A stretch of 64,000 nt of DNA from Paralvinella palmiformis (Eukaryota; Annelida; Polychaeta; Terebellida; Alvinellidae): contig JAODUP010001067.1 in assembly GCA_025642065.1 (NCBI GenBank), forward strand, positions 1 to 64,000, in the 5' to 3' direction. Each line of letters begins with the position of its first letter. The stretch's first letter is position 1. A program made the position numbers and the translations under genes. Below, one piece after another: positions 22,250 to 36,834 of the stretch. The notes under the pieces are model-generated. The model was given only the letters and a program-made list of their open reading frames with translations. It made no database searches and was not told the origin of the DNA.

Positions 22250-22384
22250 CATACGCGCGCACGTACACACACATACGTAAATTTGTGACGTTTTCCTGCG
22301 ATATTTTTTCAATGACACTTTCCTTCAGTGAATTATTTCATGTATCTGTTTTCCTGCGTCTTTTTTCCAATCAGCAAATTGTTC
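17647..22384. other. Non-coding interval, probable 5' intron or intergenic DNA
   Basis: No gene is recognisable. Simple repeats are (AGT)n at about 17712-17734, (TC)n/(GT)n at 18561-18660, (CA)n with A-rich breaks at about 19863-19990, TG/CG-rich tracts at about 20583-20695 and 21195-21270, and (AAT)n at 22220-22250. All open frames either run through these tracts or lack any domain. Confidence 0.6.
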
Positions 22385-22530
22385 AGACTTATAATTGCAG
22401 TTGGGATCAATCAGGCAATCACCTGCTAATTACAGCCTTCGAGCATCCTGACCATTAATTAGTTCATTAGCATCTCCCTGAACTGACAGGTAAACCCGTT
22501 TATTCTTTGACTTTTCTCTCTCCCCGGTTT
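22385..22530. promoter_or_regulatory. Candidate regulatory element rich in homeodomain core sites
   Basis: A unique block with several TAAT/ATTA cores close together (TATAATTGCAG, GCTAATTACAG, CATTAATTAGTTCATTAG) and a TGACAG (TALE-type) site. No coding signal. Site clustering alone is weak evidence. Confidence 0.25.
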
Positions 22531-23026
22531 ATTTAAGCTAAACAGACTAATAACAGAATGTCAATTTTTAAAAACTCTTCCAAGGCTACCTGTAGGCAGA
22601 TGCTTTGTTTTGTTCGTCCTTACCTGTGTGTCAGGGTATTGTTATGTTGTAGTAGGCATAAATGTCCATTAAAGCATAAGTCAGTGATGAAAGACACAAA
22701 TAATGGCATTAGTTCTACAAGAGTTCAAAGAGAGATGTTTTGTCAATATGTGATAGGTCGTTTTTATATCAAAGTCTGACTGGCTTTGATTTATAATAAC
22801 ATTAAAAAACAAATTGAGGCGATAATAGGATTGTCGAATGAAGTAAACAGAAGAAAGGGGCTTTTTATCCCCGACAAATACATTGTATCTGTTACTCTAC
22901 ATATGGTCGAAATATAATTGGTGTCGCAAAATACATTGGCTACACGCACGCACACGCACGCACGTGCACACACACGCACGTAATTACACGAATACACACG
23001 CGCGCGCGCGCACGCACGCACGCACG

Positions 23027-23058
<32 letters not shown>

Positions 23059-23060
<2 letters not shown>

Positions 23061-23299
23061 GACGAGCGGAGACGAACGTATGCAGGGAGGCAGGCACGCA
23101 CACACGCGCGTATGCACGCACACACACACATATATACGGACGCACGCACACACGCATATAAACACTTGCATTCATGCACATACACGTACCTATGAGCACG
23201 CGCTCACACATCGATCAACGAACTTATGGGAGCCAAACAGCACAGTCACATGTACACTGAATCTGTGATTTATCCGGAAGCCATATCGCCAATCAGGAT
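23059..23299 (+). repeat. Recent duplication, copy 1 (~241 bp)
   Basis: From ATGGACGAGCGGAGACGAAC to CCATATCGCCAATC it is nearly identical to 30536-30779. Differences are small changes in the CA/CG-rich part and one base near the right edge. Both copies begin right after a (CA)n tract. Confidence 0.93.
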
Positions 23300-24729
23300 A
23301 CACATCCGAGCACATACATACACACACACATACGAGCGCACACATACCCACAAACAGACACACATACACATACACGCGAATACACAGATATATACATACA
23401 CACACTAACAAACAGATCCAAACACAAACAACACATTCACATATTAACAATTCAAGTCTGTTGTATTTATTAGTACTGTCACCATATTTTGACAGATGTA
23501 TTATGCTAATCAAAACACCAATATCCACTTATTGTTTATGTATACTCGGTAGGCAGATGGTCAAAATATGTATCTCTCGTTGATTTAAACTTGGCACCAA
23601 TATTCGCCGAACAAAACCTGAATATCCCGGAATGAAAACGCGAAGAAATGTACCGGAAACAAAAGAGTAGTTTAGAATAAACAACTACCTAATTACCTGT
23701 AGGGTGAGCTACTAACTACCCTCCGCCGACAAGCGACTAGAGATAAAGTCAGACAGTTTTAGAGGAAGAAGACGCCGAGCGATGAGTACTTTGTTCCGAG
23801 AAGAGGAAAGGCATCGCCCCCCCCCTTCGCCGTTACCATGGCGACAACAACTCTAGACCTGCTGTTACCTGGCCACACCTGGTCAGAGGCAACTGTCAAT
23901 AACGGTCAAAGGAAGCGTCGCTTTTTATCTATGCCATCCTCGGTCACTGATCTGGACCCTCAACCGCAGCCCCATCACACCGTCAAATCCCCCCTCCCAA
24001 ACAGCCCCCTCCGATTCCCCATCACCCCCCCCCCTCCGATGAGGTTTTCTGTAATCGACCACTGTACACTCTCACAGGTAGTTAAGTCTCGTCATGTCCT
24101 CACGGCTAATCTGATAGTAATGTACACAATTAATCTCTCTAACAGCTACAACAGTCGATGATGGGTGTTACTGACATTAAAATATAAATCACTTTATAAG
24201 AGTGATAGCCGACGATGAAAAATAATTAAACCGTGTTCAGTCAACTGTATCAAACACCTGCCGCCGATTGGCCTTTAAGTGAATTGACTGCTTTCAGAGG
24301 CCACTTGAAGTTTGTGAACAAAATTCAGCATCGCTTTGGTTGTAAAATGCTTCAACAAACTGAATATGCTAGTTTACGGTAAACGAAAATGCTGGGAAAT
24401 TTGTAACTATATCAAATCTGTATTATTATTATTATTATTTGTTTATTGTTATAGCATGAATACTTTTTCATGTTTATCTGGATCAGACAGAAAAAAATGT
24501 GATGTAAACAAGCCTATTAAAATATAAAATTAAAATAATAATCAATTCTTTGAAAGAAAATAAACAAAAGATATCAATTTTTGAAAATCGTATAACATGT
24601 CCTGGTGCGATATACTTAAAAGTCCAGAGTTGAACCAAAAATTAAAATATGCTGACGTCATTTACATATTAACATAAATTATGTAACATTTCAAAGAAGA
24701 GCACAATCTCTTTAGCATTTTCTAAAACT
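23300..24729. other. Non-coding interval
   Basis: Starts with CA/TACA-rich simple sequence to about 23410. The rest is unique AT-rich DNA with polyC/polyG runs (about 23817-23825) and (ATT)n near 24421. No gene is supported. Confidence 0.55.
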
Positions 24730-25146
24730 TCAGCTCTTCGGCCGACGAGAGAACAAAAGCTGAACGACTAGTGGCATCATCAGGCGGCTTAGCTGTCTTA
24801 ATCTGGCCTCACTACCGGCAATGACCTCTTGACCCGAACCTGTCCCAGAAGAGACTTTTGCTAAATGAGCAAAGCTGTCCGCTAAACAGCGAACTTCACA
24901 GCTCGGTTCCTGTCGGATTCGGCTCCGTAATCTACCGAAGAGGTGACTCTGAATATTAATGAACGACGCCTGGATGGAGTGAGACAGACTGGGAAGCTTC
25001 GGTGCATAAAGTGGACGAGGATCATTGGACACTTGAATATTGATCTTCTGGTATCGGGCAATGATTAACGGGTTGTCGACATCAGGCTTAAAGATTTGAA
25101 CTGAGGTCGGCCTGCTGGTGGACCATACCAGCTCCCCCCTCCCCCG
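24730..25146 (-). other. Unassigned minus-strand open frame tail, probably non-coding
   Basis: About 136 codons of non-repetitive sequence lie at the end of a frame whose first part is the adjoining minisatellite. The translation (for example CLADSFAHLAKVSSGTGSG) matches no family I recognise and has no start of its own next to unique sequence. It may be an extinct transposon piece or chance. Confidence 0.2.
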
Positions 25147-25648
25147 ATAGAAGCTCAAGCTGGGTGGAATGGAAGCTGAATGGGATGGAAGCTGAATGGG
25201 TTGGAAGCTGAATGGGATGGAAGCTGAATGGGATAGAAGATGAATAGGATGGAAACTGATCATATGAAGAGCTGAATGGGATAGACGCTGAATGAGAGGG
25301 AAGATTGATGGGATAGAAGCTGGAATGGAATAAGAGATGAATGGGATGGAAGCTGAATGGGATGGGAGATGAATGGGATGGAAGCTGAATGAGATGGAAG
25401 ATGAATGGGATGGAATATAGATGGGATGGAAACTGATCATATTAAGAGCTGAATTGGATAGACGCTGAATGAGATGGAATATGGGTGGGGTAGAAGCTGG
25501 AATGGAATAAGAGATAAATGGGATGGAAACTGAATGGGATGGAAGCGGAATAAGACATAAGTTGTGGGAGAGGAGAGTTGATGCAAAAAGAGAGAAGCAA
25601 GGTCTGTCTTATCTCTCTTATTCCATCTCATTCAGCTTCTATCCCAAG
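25147..25648. repeat. 16-bp minisatellite with an inverted last unit
   Basis: Roughly 25 units of the form GGGATGGAAGCTGAAT run to about 25556. At about 25598-25648 the complementary orientation appears (CATCTCATTCAGCTTCTATC), so the right end could fold back on the array. Translation of the array gives His/Pro/Ser-rich repeats, which explains the long minus-strand frame. Confidence 0.88.
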
Positions 25649-25877
25649 GCCCCAGAAATTACCACCCTCCCGCCATTAACATAATGACGATTGAAATATC
25701 ATATTAGCCATCACCATATGCGTGGAATACGATGAGTTGGGTGATTCATCAGTAAGTGGTTGTTCCCCCGAGGAGAAGACATCAGTTGGAATACTCCTCT
25801 CGGGGCCATATCTATAGACTTGATCCCTGGCGTATCCACATATCAAAGCAGTTAGGCCGCATAGAACATGCAGAACC

Positions 25878-25878
<1 letters not shown>

Positions 25879-25970
<92 letters not shown>

Positions 25971-25995
25971 CACAACACACACACACACACACACA
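25879..25995. repeat. (CA)n microsatellite
   Basis: About 45 CA units, a short break, then more CA followed by (GA)n. Confidence 0.95.
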
Positions 25996-27021
25996 ATGAG
26001 AGAGAGAGAGGCTAGTTTAATCCTCTTTCCTCAGATAACGATACTGGCCAGGTGAGAAGGGCTAATTAGATTAACAGGATGCTACAGATCAATAGATAAT
26101 AATGTGATCATTGATGAAACATCTTTGACATAACATTTAGAAATAACATTATAACATGACGCTTCATTAAAGGCAAAATAGGATATTAATAGATATCACA
26201 TTTTGTTTAGTAAATAACTAAATAAATAAAACACATATCTGTCTTATCTAATATCAGGTAATTCCTATGATTAATTAAAATACATGTATAAAATAACTCA
26301 ATTACAACAACATAATTACAAAGTTATAATAATGAAGTCTACTTTCCATAATTAACGTTTCTACACGACTTCGTCAAGGTATGCAGTAAATATTTCACTC
26401 CGGGCTTTGAACACAGGTCGTCTGTGTGGCAGGTTATACTTTGTATACCCTGGGGTGGCGCATAAATTAACGACGGTAGCTTCCAGCGGCTGCCCAAGAC
26501 AAACGGTCCCTTAGCAGAGGTGGTAGCGAGGACGGGTTCTAGACACCGTACGCAATGAAATCGGGCAAGAAGACATTTGTATAGAGTATACACCGAATGA
26601 TTACCGACTTATTCTGGTTATTTAGATTTACCTGAGATGGAAGGTTGTCCTCAAGTTTTGTCAGTTGTGTGTACACTTTGTCCGAGTTGAGGCTTGATAG
26701 ACCACATAACGGAAATGGTTAATAACAGACAAAAAACATCATGTGGTTGTCCTGGTCGTGGCGGTGTTTGGTGGAGGGTCACTTGTCGGGGAGAGGGGGG
26801 TTGGTGTCGGGGGGGGGCTGTGCGGGGTTGATTGGCCCACAAGCTGTTGTCTGCGCTCTACCAAACTAGACCCCCGGGATATATTTTGATGAGTCACCTT
26901 ATACCCTAACCCCCGAGGCTGGTTAACGTCCATTTCATTTAGAATATTATTACCTGACTATAACTTGAGTGAACTTAGGATAAAGTTAACTTTTAAAGGA
27001 CACCGGCATCGGCGTGAAAAT

Positions 27022-27022
<1 letters not shown>
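25996..27022. other. Non-coding interval
   Basis: AT-rich to about 26340. A weak tRNA-like signature on the minus strand (CTGTGTTCAAAGCCCG, about 26400-26415) hints at another SINE fragment but the A-box is unclear. G-rich runs lie at 26785-26820. No gene. Confidence 0.45.
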
Positions 27023-27064
<42 letters not shown>

Positions 27065-27106
27065 TAAAATGTTGTCTGCCTTATGATAAATGTATGTGGA
27101 GTAATT

Positions 27107-27146
<40 letters not shown>

Positions 27147-27152
27147 CTCCCC

Positions 27153-27214
<62 letters not shown>

Positions 27215-27318
27215 TATATATATATAGTGTGTGTGTGGTGCTGGTGGTCCGTGTGTGTGGTGTGTGGTGCGTGCGTGCGTGCGTCGTGTGTGTGTGTGTG
27301 TGTGTGTGTGTGCCTGTT
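27023..27318. repeat. Compound (TA)n, (TC)n, (TA)n, (GT)n microsatellite
   Basis: (TA)n at 27026-27062, (TC)n at 27110-27144, (TA)n at 27155-27226, then GT-rich DNA with GC interruptions to about 27318. It is followed by (ATTC)n-like sequence at 27422-27480. Confidence 0.92.
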
Positions 27319-27636
27319 TGTCTGTCTGTATGCGTGTCTATGACAATGAAAATGTGCATTTTTTTACTTTGACAATGACAATAAAAATGACAATAACTAT
27401 GTCTATATGTCAGTCTGACTGTCATTCATTTATTCATTCATTCATTCGGTCAGTAAATCATTCATTCAGTCATTCAATCAGTGATTCAAACTGTTTGTCT
27501 AACCCCCCAACCTACATATGTACGTGTGCTGCAGTGACGGATGAAGAATGCGAAAAAAACCAGCCTCCAGCCATTAACACCTTCAGATCACTCTCACCTT
27601 CTCCGTGCACGATATAACAGGAAGGTCCCTCCCCGC

Positions 27637-27711
<75 letters not shown>

Positions 27712-27714
27712 ACA
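27637..27714. repeat. (CA)n microsatellite
   Basis: About 35 CA units. Confidence 0.95.
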
Positions 27715-30535
<2,821 letters not shown>

Positions 30536-30538
<3 letters not shown>

Positions 30539-30779
30539 GACGAGCGGAGACGAACGTATGCAGGGAGGCAGGCACGCACGCACACACGCGCGTATGCACG
30601 CACGCACACACATATACGGACGCACGCACACACGCATATAAACACTTGCATTCATGCACATACACGTACCTATGAGCACGCGCTCACACATCGATCAACG
30701 AACTTATGGGAGCCAAACAGCACAGTCACATGTACACTGAATCTGTGATTTATCCGGAAGCCATATCGCCAATCTGGAT
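30536..30779 (+). repeat. Recent duplication, copy 2 (~244 bp)
   Basis: Partner of 23059-23299, same orientation, 7.5 kb away. Similarity stops sharply after GCCAATC on the right and at the CA tract on the left. Confidence 0.93.
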
Positions 30780-31125
30780 CACTTATCTCCTTTAGTTGGC
30801 ATATATTAATCATTATGGAGGTCGTGCGTTTGATAAACATTTCTCCGGATTGCTTGAGTCACTTCTGAAGTGACCAGCCATCTGACACGGGACCAGATGG
30901 GTCACCACTCACGTAGACATGATCCATACGGATATGATTCTGGATCAACTGCTTCCGCCACAATTATAAAAGATTTACATTTGGACGACCAATCTGATTG
31001 TTGGAGTGCCTATATGCTTACTTATTGGCTTTTTATTTATGCGCAGAAAATACATGGAACCTGATTTAATACACCACCTGCTGTTGGCGTTTTTCTTCAC
31101 GCGGGCAGTAATAAATACGAATCGG

Positions 31126-31480
31126 CTCTTTGGAGAACTTCTTAAGCTTACAAGGAAGTTGCAGTGACCACTTCGGTGGTCAGTCAAACCGGGTGGTCGT
31201 ATGGACGGGTTCTAGCGTATGCAGAGAAAGCATTATCGAGAAGGGCCCAATGGCTTTTTGGTTTATTGTCGAAAACGAAAATGGAAATTACATCGAAACT
31301 GACTTGATAGATCACCCTTCTTTGAGACACGTTCACGTCGACATCAATAAGTTGCTTCTTCCGACAGATTCTGATGTATGCGAGAAAATTGCACGGCCCA
31401 CTACTCCGGTGGTCTCTTAAAACAAGTGGTTTCTTAGGCCAGATAGTAGTATGGACGGGTTCTACTTGATATAAAGAGAC
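31126..31480. repeat. Repeat with GACCAC-TTCG-GTGGTC stem and direct 16-mer copies
   Basis: GTATGGACGGGTTCTA occurs at 31199-31214 and 31449-31464. Each is preceded by a GGTGGTC-type block. At 31166-31181 GACCACTTCGGTGGTC forms a perfect 6-bp stem with a TTCG loop. Overlapping open frames here are repeat-derived. Confidence 0.6.
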
Positions 31481-32530
31481 AATACTTACCAAGAAGAGAC
31501 TATTTCTGGTCTCGTGTGTGCGTGCGTGCGTGTGCGTGCACGCGCGCGCGCGTGTGTGTAGATGGCCACCGGACAAACGAAGTTCTACCTACTGTTTATA
31601 GTAAGTAGCCAAAGGTGAGACAAACACACACACACATCAAGTACTCCCGGTATATCGAACCTACCTCCGTGTGACGTCATCAACGCTTCAAAGAACACAA
31701 ACACCATTAGTTAAGGCTGGTACCAAGATCATCGGTGTATCACTGATCCAATTAAATCCCAGGCGATGTCGTAGGTCCAATACCGTCGGGCTTCGAATTA
31801 TCAGCATTGAGTGATCGTCGTTCGTATTTCGAAAGTAAGCCGAACACGTTCGATTTAAACGGGTTTAATAATAGTTTTACTACTCCGAAGCTTAAATGTT
31901 ATCAATAGTTTCTCGACCAATGATGCCAACGATCTGTTGCCATCTACATCAAACAGGGCGAGAACTATAGATCGACAATCCAACCTCCCCACCTCCCCCG
32001 CGCTGATGGAAGGAGCCGGGACGATGGTCACTGATACCTCATCCGATTGGCTTAGCTCTCCGTGGATGGGCCCACGGTCGAACGGATCGGGGGTGGACGG
32101 GTTGACGTGGCCCGTGGGCTCGGGACAGTGCGCACATCTGACCGTTTAAAAAGCGTTTATAGTTAGAAGTCGAATGTTATTCGTCAAATGGGGATGATCT
32201 TGATTCCTTCCGACAGGAACCATTAAACGAACCAAAAAGCTACTCCATCCAGTGTTTTATGAGCATCATCAATATTGGTCACTCTCGATTAAGCAACGAC
32301 GTCTTCAGTCATTTATTTACGAATGTCAACAATAAACTTGGACTTCGCGAGAAGAAATCAGGGAGACGGATTGAAACGGGATCGTTTCCCAGGCGTTGGT
32401 TGTATATTAATTTTCTGCGTGAACGGAACGGTGCGTGCGCGCGCGTGTGTGATGTGTATGTATGTGGATATATAGGTTTTTAGATGTATATGTTTTAATA
32501 TTCTGAGCCAGTGTTGTGGTATTTATGTAT
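31481..32530. other. Non-coding interval
   Basis: GT/GC-rich simple sequence to about 31560, then unique DNA. Short open frames at 31937-32149 and 32259-32483 show no domain. Confidence 0.5.
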
Positions 32531-32532
32531 CT

Positions 32533-32536
<4 letters not shown>

Positions 32537-32628
<92 letters not shown>
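32537..32628. repeat. (CA)n microsatellite
   Basis: About 45 uninterrupted CA units. Confidence 0.95.
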
Positions 32629-32629
<1 letters not shown>

Positions 32630-32639
32630 ATGTTAAATA

Positions 32640-32960
32640 TTACATATCCATTTCCAGCCTATTGGCGCCTCCAGCCCTAATTTTCACATAATTGCAATAT
32701 AAAATAAAACAACAATTTAATTAGCCCCTTAATGTCTCAGATATGCCCCGATGGTACATATTTGCATGAAGTGGCATCATCTCGAGGATTCCCCGTTTGG
32801 CAGGTAATAACCGCTTTGTTGGGTGAGTCTCTGTCAATCTACTATCGCCAAAGGCGTGGCGTGTCTTCCGTTTGTAGCCAAAGATTAATTAACGGTCCTT
32901 CAAATGAGTTATCATATTCCAATCACGGGCCGTTGATATTCAATTAACTAATTAATACAG
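32640..32960. promoter_or_regulatory. Candidate enhancer: octamer and homeodomain motif block
   Basis: Unique non-coding DNA with a perfect POU octamer ATTTGCAT at 32760-32767 and homeodomain cores at 32716-32724 (TTTAATTAG), 32883-32891 (GATTAATTA) and 32941-32955 (CAATTAACTAATTAA). No open frame of note. The pattern resembles conserved developmental enhancers, but conservation cannot be tested here. Confidence 0.3.
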
Positions 32961-33130
32961 AAATATTATTCTCGTTCGCAAAGAAATAAGCAAAACTTTC
33001 ATGGTTACGTAATAACGTGTATAGATGAGCGAGCCCACGCACGCGGCAATATGTTTGCATACACAAACATTCACTCACACACACACGCACGCCTACTACA
33101 AATTTTACGGGACACGTTTTCTCTGGTCTC

Positions 33131-33195
33131 GCTAAATTGGCCGAGCGATAACAAAGGTAATGAGGCGAAGCGAAAGATGAAACACACTTCAGGGG
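33131..33195 (-). mobile_element. SINE family A fragment, minus strand
   Basis: On the minus strand it reads TTTCATCTTTCGCTTCGCC, then TCATTACCTTTG and CGCTCGGCC, matching the family A tail. The tRNA head is missing. Confidence 0.7.
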
Positions 33196-33270
33196 ATCTA
33201 GTCAAAGATAGGTTATAGGTAAGCTGTATTTTAGCAGAAAATACTGATGGGTAGACGCTCCCCCTCTCTC

Positions 33271-33323
<53 letters not shown>
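33271..33323. repeat. (TA)n microsatellite
   Basis: About 25 TA units after a short (TC)n. Confidence 0.92.
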
Positions 33324-33325
<2 letters not shown>

Positions 33326-33670
33326 GATTTCTAACAATTAGTAATAGCAAAGGGAGTGTGTAGATTATCGTATCTTTCTGTTGGTTGTTAACCAAAGCAG
33401 TATAATAATAGTTAGAAGGATCTGCGGATGTTGACAATCTTCATCTTCAAGTTGGCTGCCATAAACCTGCCAGAAACAAGCGGACAATAAACTCCCCTCG
33501 CACATCCCCCTCCTCTGGTCCTATGATGTATTCACTCATTTCGTGGCCAATAAATACAGGAAACACTTCATTATGTTCCACTTCAATACCCCGGGAGAAC
33601 TATGAAGGGCCCCAGAAAGTAAAGAAACCTCCCCCCATAATACAAATATATGGAAAACGCACTGTGTTCA

Positions 33671-33714
33671 CCTCGCTATAAGTAGGGTAACCGCGCTATA
33701 TCGGGTTTCTACTG
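33671..33714 (-). mobile_element. pogo/Tigger-like transposon terminus
   Basis: On the minus strand the sequence after a TA dinucleotide (33715-33716) reads CAGTAGAAACCCGATATAGC and continues GCGGTTACCC. This matches the style of pogo/Tigger terminal inverted repeats (CAGTAGAAxC...CTATAxCG). The other terminus was not found, so this is a fragment or a diverged MITE. Confidence 0.5.
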
Positions 33715-33965
33715 TACTTCAGATTGATTGGGTGTTTAATTTTATGGAAAACACGATATGCTTCTTGTTCGCTCGATCTGGAGAAAATTTGGGCATAATT
33801 TAAATCAGTGAAAGATAAATATTCGTGCCATCTGCTCTCCGTCTCCTTATCAGTAATATCTGTGTTTTATTGTTTAGTATTTTCTCTTTTGAAAAATGGT
33901 TGGGTTAGTGACAGCCATGATATATAAATGACAAAGTTATTAGTGTTTGTGTTATTGTTTGTGTA

Positions 33966-34011
<46 letters not shown>

Positions 34012-34017
34012 GTGTCA

Positions 34018-34755
34018 ATTTCTCCATTATTAGTATTATATAGGGAAATGTTTATATTATTAGTCTCAGTAAGGCAGCACCAATTTCTCCCATTATGTAT
34101 TAGTCTCAGTAAGGCAGCACCAAATTCTCCCATTATGTATTAGTCTCAGTAAGGCAGCACCAATTTCTCCCATTATGTATTAGTCTCAGTAAGGCAGACA
34201 ATCTCCTTTTATGTTTAGCATTTCTCCCATTATGTATAGTCTCAGTAAGGACAGCCATGATATTAAAGCACAAATTCTCCCATTATGTATTAGTCTCAGT
34301 AGGATTTGTTATGTATTATCTATAAAGCACCAAATTTCCATTATGTATTAGTCTCAGTAAGGCAGCACCAAATTCTCCCATTATGTAGTAGTCTCAGTAA
34401 GGCAGCACAAATTCTCCCATTATGTAGTAGTCTCAGTAAGGCAGCACCAACTTCTCCCATTATGTAGTAGTCTCAGTAAGGCAGCACCAACTTCTCCCAT
34501 TATGTAGTAGTCTCAGTAAGGCAGCACCAACTTCTCCCATTATGTAGTAGTCTCAGTAAGGCAGCACCAACTTCTCCCATTATGTAGTAGTCTTATTAGA
34601 CATACAGCTCTCCCATATTAAAGTAGTCTCAGTAGGACAGCCCCCCAGCTTTGCCATTATGTAGTATTCTCAGTATGACAGCTTTTAGATATTCGATTAT
34701 GTAGTAGTCACAATATGGTAGCTCCAAATTCTCCCATTATTTAGTAGTCCCAGTC
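34018..34755. repeat. 40-bp minisatellite, about 17-18 units
   Basis: The unit contains CAGTAAGGCAGCACCAAC, TTCTCCCATTATGTAGTAG and TCT. Units between 34361 and 34595 are almost identical at exactly 40-bp spacing. Units at both edges are diverged, truncated or joined to foreign bits, the usual picture of an array growing from the centre. Confidence 0.95.
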
Positions 34756-35070
34756 CTAATGGAGCGGACCCGACTTGTGTGTGTTAGTGTTTGTGTTAGT
34801 GTGTGTTAGTGTGTTAGTGTGTGTGTGTGTGTGAGCGCGCGCGTCTATGTCAGTGCGTCTCTGTGTGAGTATATATATGTGTGTGTGTGTGTGTGTGTGG
34901 CGAGTTTTTCATTGGTCAATCAACTCGGTCAATCAACAGAATTACCAGTAATGTTGTTTTCGTGTCACTTGTCAGTGTCTAATAGCTCCCTAAACAATGT
35001 CGATTGCTTTGATAAGCTCATAGCTGATCCGGTTTGAGCCCGATAGGGGGCGCCCTTAACGATATTATCC

Positions 35071-35109
<39 letters not shown>

Positions 35110-36055
35110 GTTACGTTAGGCCGAGCGGTAAGCCAGAGAGCATACATCACGCGTCACGAGTGTCTAATGTGATTGGCAAACAGACGGACACCTCAGATGT
35201 GGATCTCGCCATCTCGAGCATACGAAAAATAATTGAACGTACATCGAGGCTTTTAAAACACCTGGTCGGGTGACATTTTCGGACCGTGGGATTTAGCTGA
35301 AGAATGAAACATTCCCTAGAACAAGGTAGCACCTGGAATCAACCCCTGCCTCGGAATGGAGATAACTGGCATATTTTATTTTCGTACATACTATAATTCA
35401 TTGGGATGAACCTGTACACTCCAACGACATCATCAACTTCCGGTGTGTATCATAACTCTAGGCTTACTTTTCGCAGTAATCAGTCCGATCAAATAAAATC
35501 CGATAAAGTTAGTGGATTCGAACCCAGGACCTCCCAGTTCGAGCTCATCCTATAATTTAATAATAAAAGATAAGGTATAACAAAGCGCACCAAGTAGCAG
35601 GAGCTATTCAGCAGAGATGTTGTACACAGAGATCCAGATTGTGACTGCTACTTTAAATTGTTGCTGGATGGACACCCCCCCTCTCCTCTCCTTCTAAGCA
35701 ACGTAGCACCAGTTTTAAACTTTTCAAGAGATGGAACACTTGTAATTTGTTCCTGGAACGTGTTCCACAAAGTGGGAGCTACCACGCTAAATGTACAATC
35801 GCCATATGACTTGAGTCGAGACACACGCCGACACTTGTAATACTATCCTACTTGCTGACCTGAGATTTGGAGACGACACTCTTGATTGATGTAGAAGACA
35901 ACAGACAGATACTGTAGATTGTTTACGGATTTTTCTAATGCCGAGTAAAACCTTGACACGACTGCGTTCTTTTACTGACAATCATAATGATCCAGAAAGC
36001 AGAAGTTCCCGTACCTGACTCCCAGCTAATGTATCCTTGTGGTGGGTAAGATATA
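34756..36055. other. Non-coding interval with microsatellites and SINE scraps
   Basis: (GTGTTA)n and (GT)n at about 34776-34900 and (TA)n at 35072-35105. A tRNA-Leu-like head (GGCCGAGCGGTAAG) begins near 35120. At 35516-35545 a minus-strand B-box (GGTTCGAATCC, after GAGGTCCTG) marks a truncated SINE. No gene. Confidence 0.5.
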
Positions 36056-36059
36056 TTAC

Positions 36060-36232
36060 AATAGAGATTAATTATTCAGTCTCAGGATTGGTCACATGTG
36101 ACATCCAAGGGTTTGGCGCGACTGGCATGGGAAACTGCCATAAATCCAGATATGGGTCGGATTCTAACCTACGACCTGGAGGTTTTCTGCGCAATGCTCT
36201 AGCCACTGGGCCATCGGAGAGCCCCCGAGATT
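36060..36232 (-). mobile_element. tRNA-derived SINE, minus strand
   Basis: On the minus strand CCGATGGCCCAGTGGCTAGA contains the A-box (around 36196-36215) and GGTTAGAATCC at 36159-36169 is the B-box. The body extends toward about 36060. It differs from family A. Confidence 0.65.
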
Positions 36233-36332
36233 TGTGGTAACGTTTCTGGTTTTAATTTTCCAAATGGCGCCTCGGGATAGCTGAATGGAAGGGGGGGGGG
36301 CTGTGTCCCAGGAGGAATGATGGGCAATTATG

Positions 36333-36492
36333 ATGATGGTGATGATGATGAAGATGATGATGATAATAATAATAATAATAATAATAATGCTACTGATGAT
36401 GATGATAATGATGATGTGGTTAATTCGGATTAGAAGATGGAAGAAGGTGTAAAATGATGATGAAGATGATGATGAAGATGATGATGATGAAA
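36333..36492. repeat. (GAT)n/(AAT)n trinucleotide repeat
   Basis: Imperfect ATGATG and AATAAT blocks, with unique sequence at about 36417-36450. Confidence 0.9.
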
Positions 36493-36699
36493 TGATTATT
36501 TTATCAACTATATTAGGTATAGGAGAACCAAATTGTCATGCCATAGAGTTAGGTTTATTGATGATACAAATTATTAATGAGATATAAGCATCACCTATAA
36601 TGACGGTGATAGAACATTGGGCTATCATTATTGTAACAAATTATTATTATTATTATTATTATTATAGATAATAACATCATTCAATAGGAGATAAATATC

Positions 36700-36800
36700 T
36701 CGGCTCTAATGGCTTAGTTGTAATGCCGTATAATATAAACTGGATGGTGTTGTGTTCGAATCCATCAAATGTGTGCTAGTCTTCCACGGGATTGGTGAAA
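36700..36800 (+). mobile_element. tRNA-derived SINE head, plus strand
   Basis: CGGCTCTAATGGCTTAGTTG carries the A-box and GTGTTCGAATCC at 36752-36763 the B-box, at about 40 bp spacing. The body right of 36775 is not assigned. Confidence 0.6.
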
Positions 36801-36834
36801 GTTGAGGTATCACATAAACGAGTGAATGGGTGGC

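Noticed and set aside
24730..25440. 236-codon minus-strand frame
   Set aside because: More than a third is the 16-bp minisatellite and the remainder has no recognisable family or independent start.
34018..34755. CRISPR-like regular repeats
   Set aside because: Units are head-to-tail with no unique spacers, in animal DNA; it is a minisatellite.
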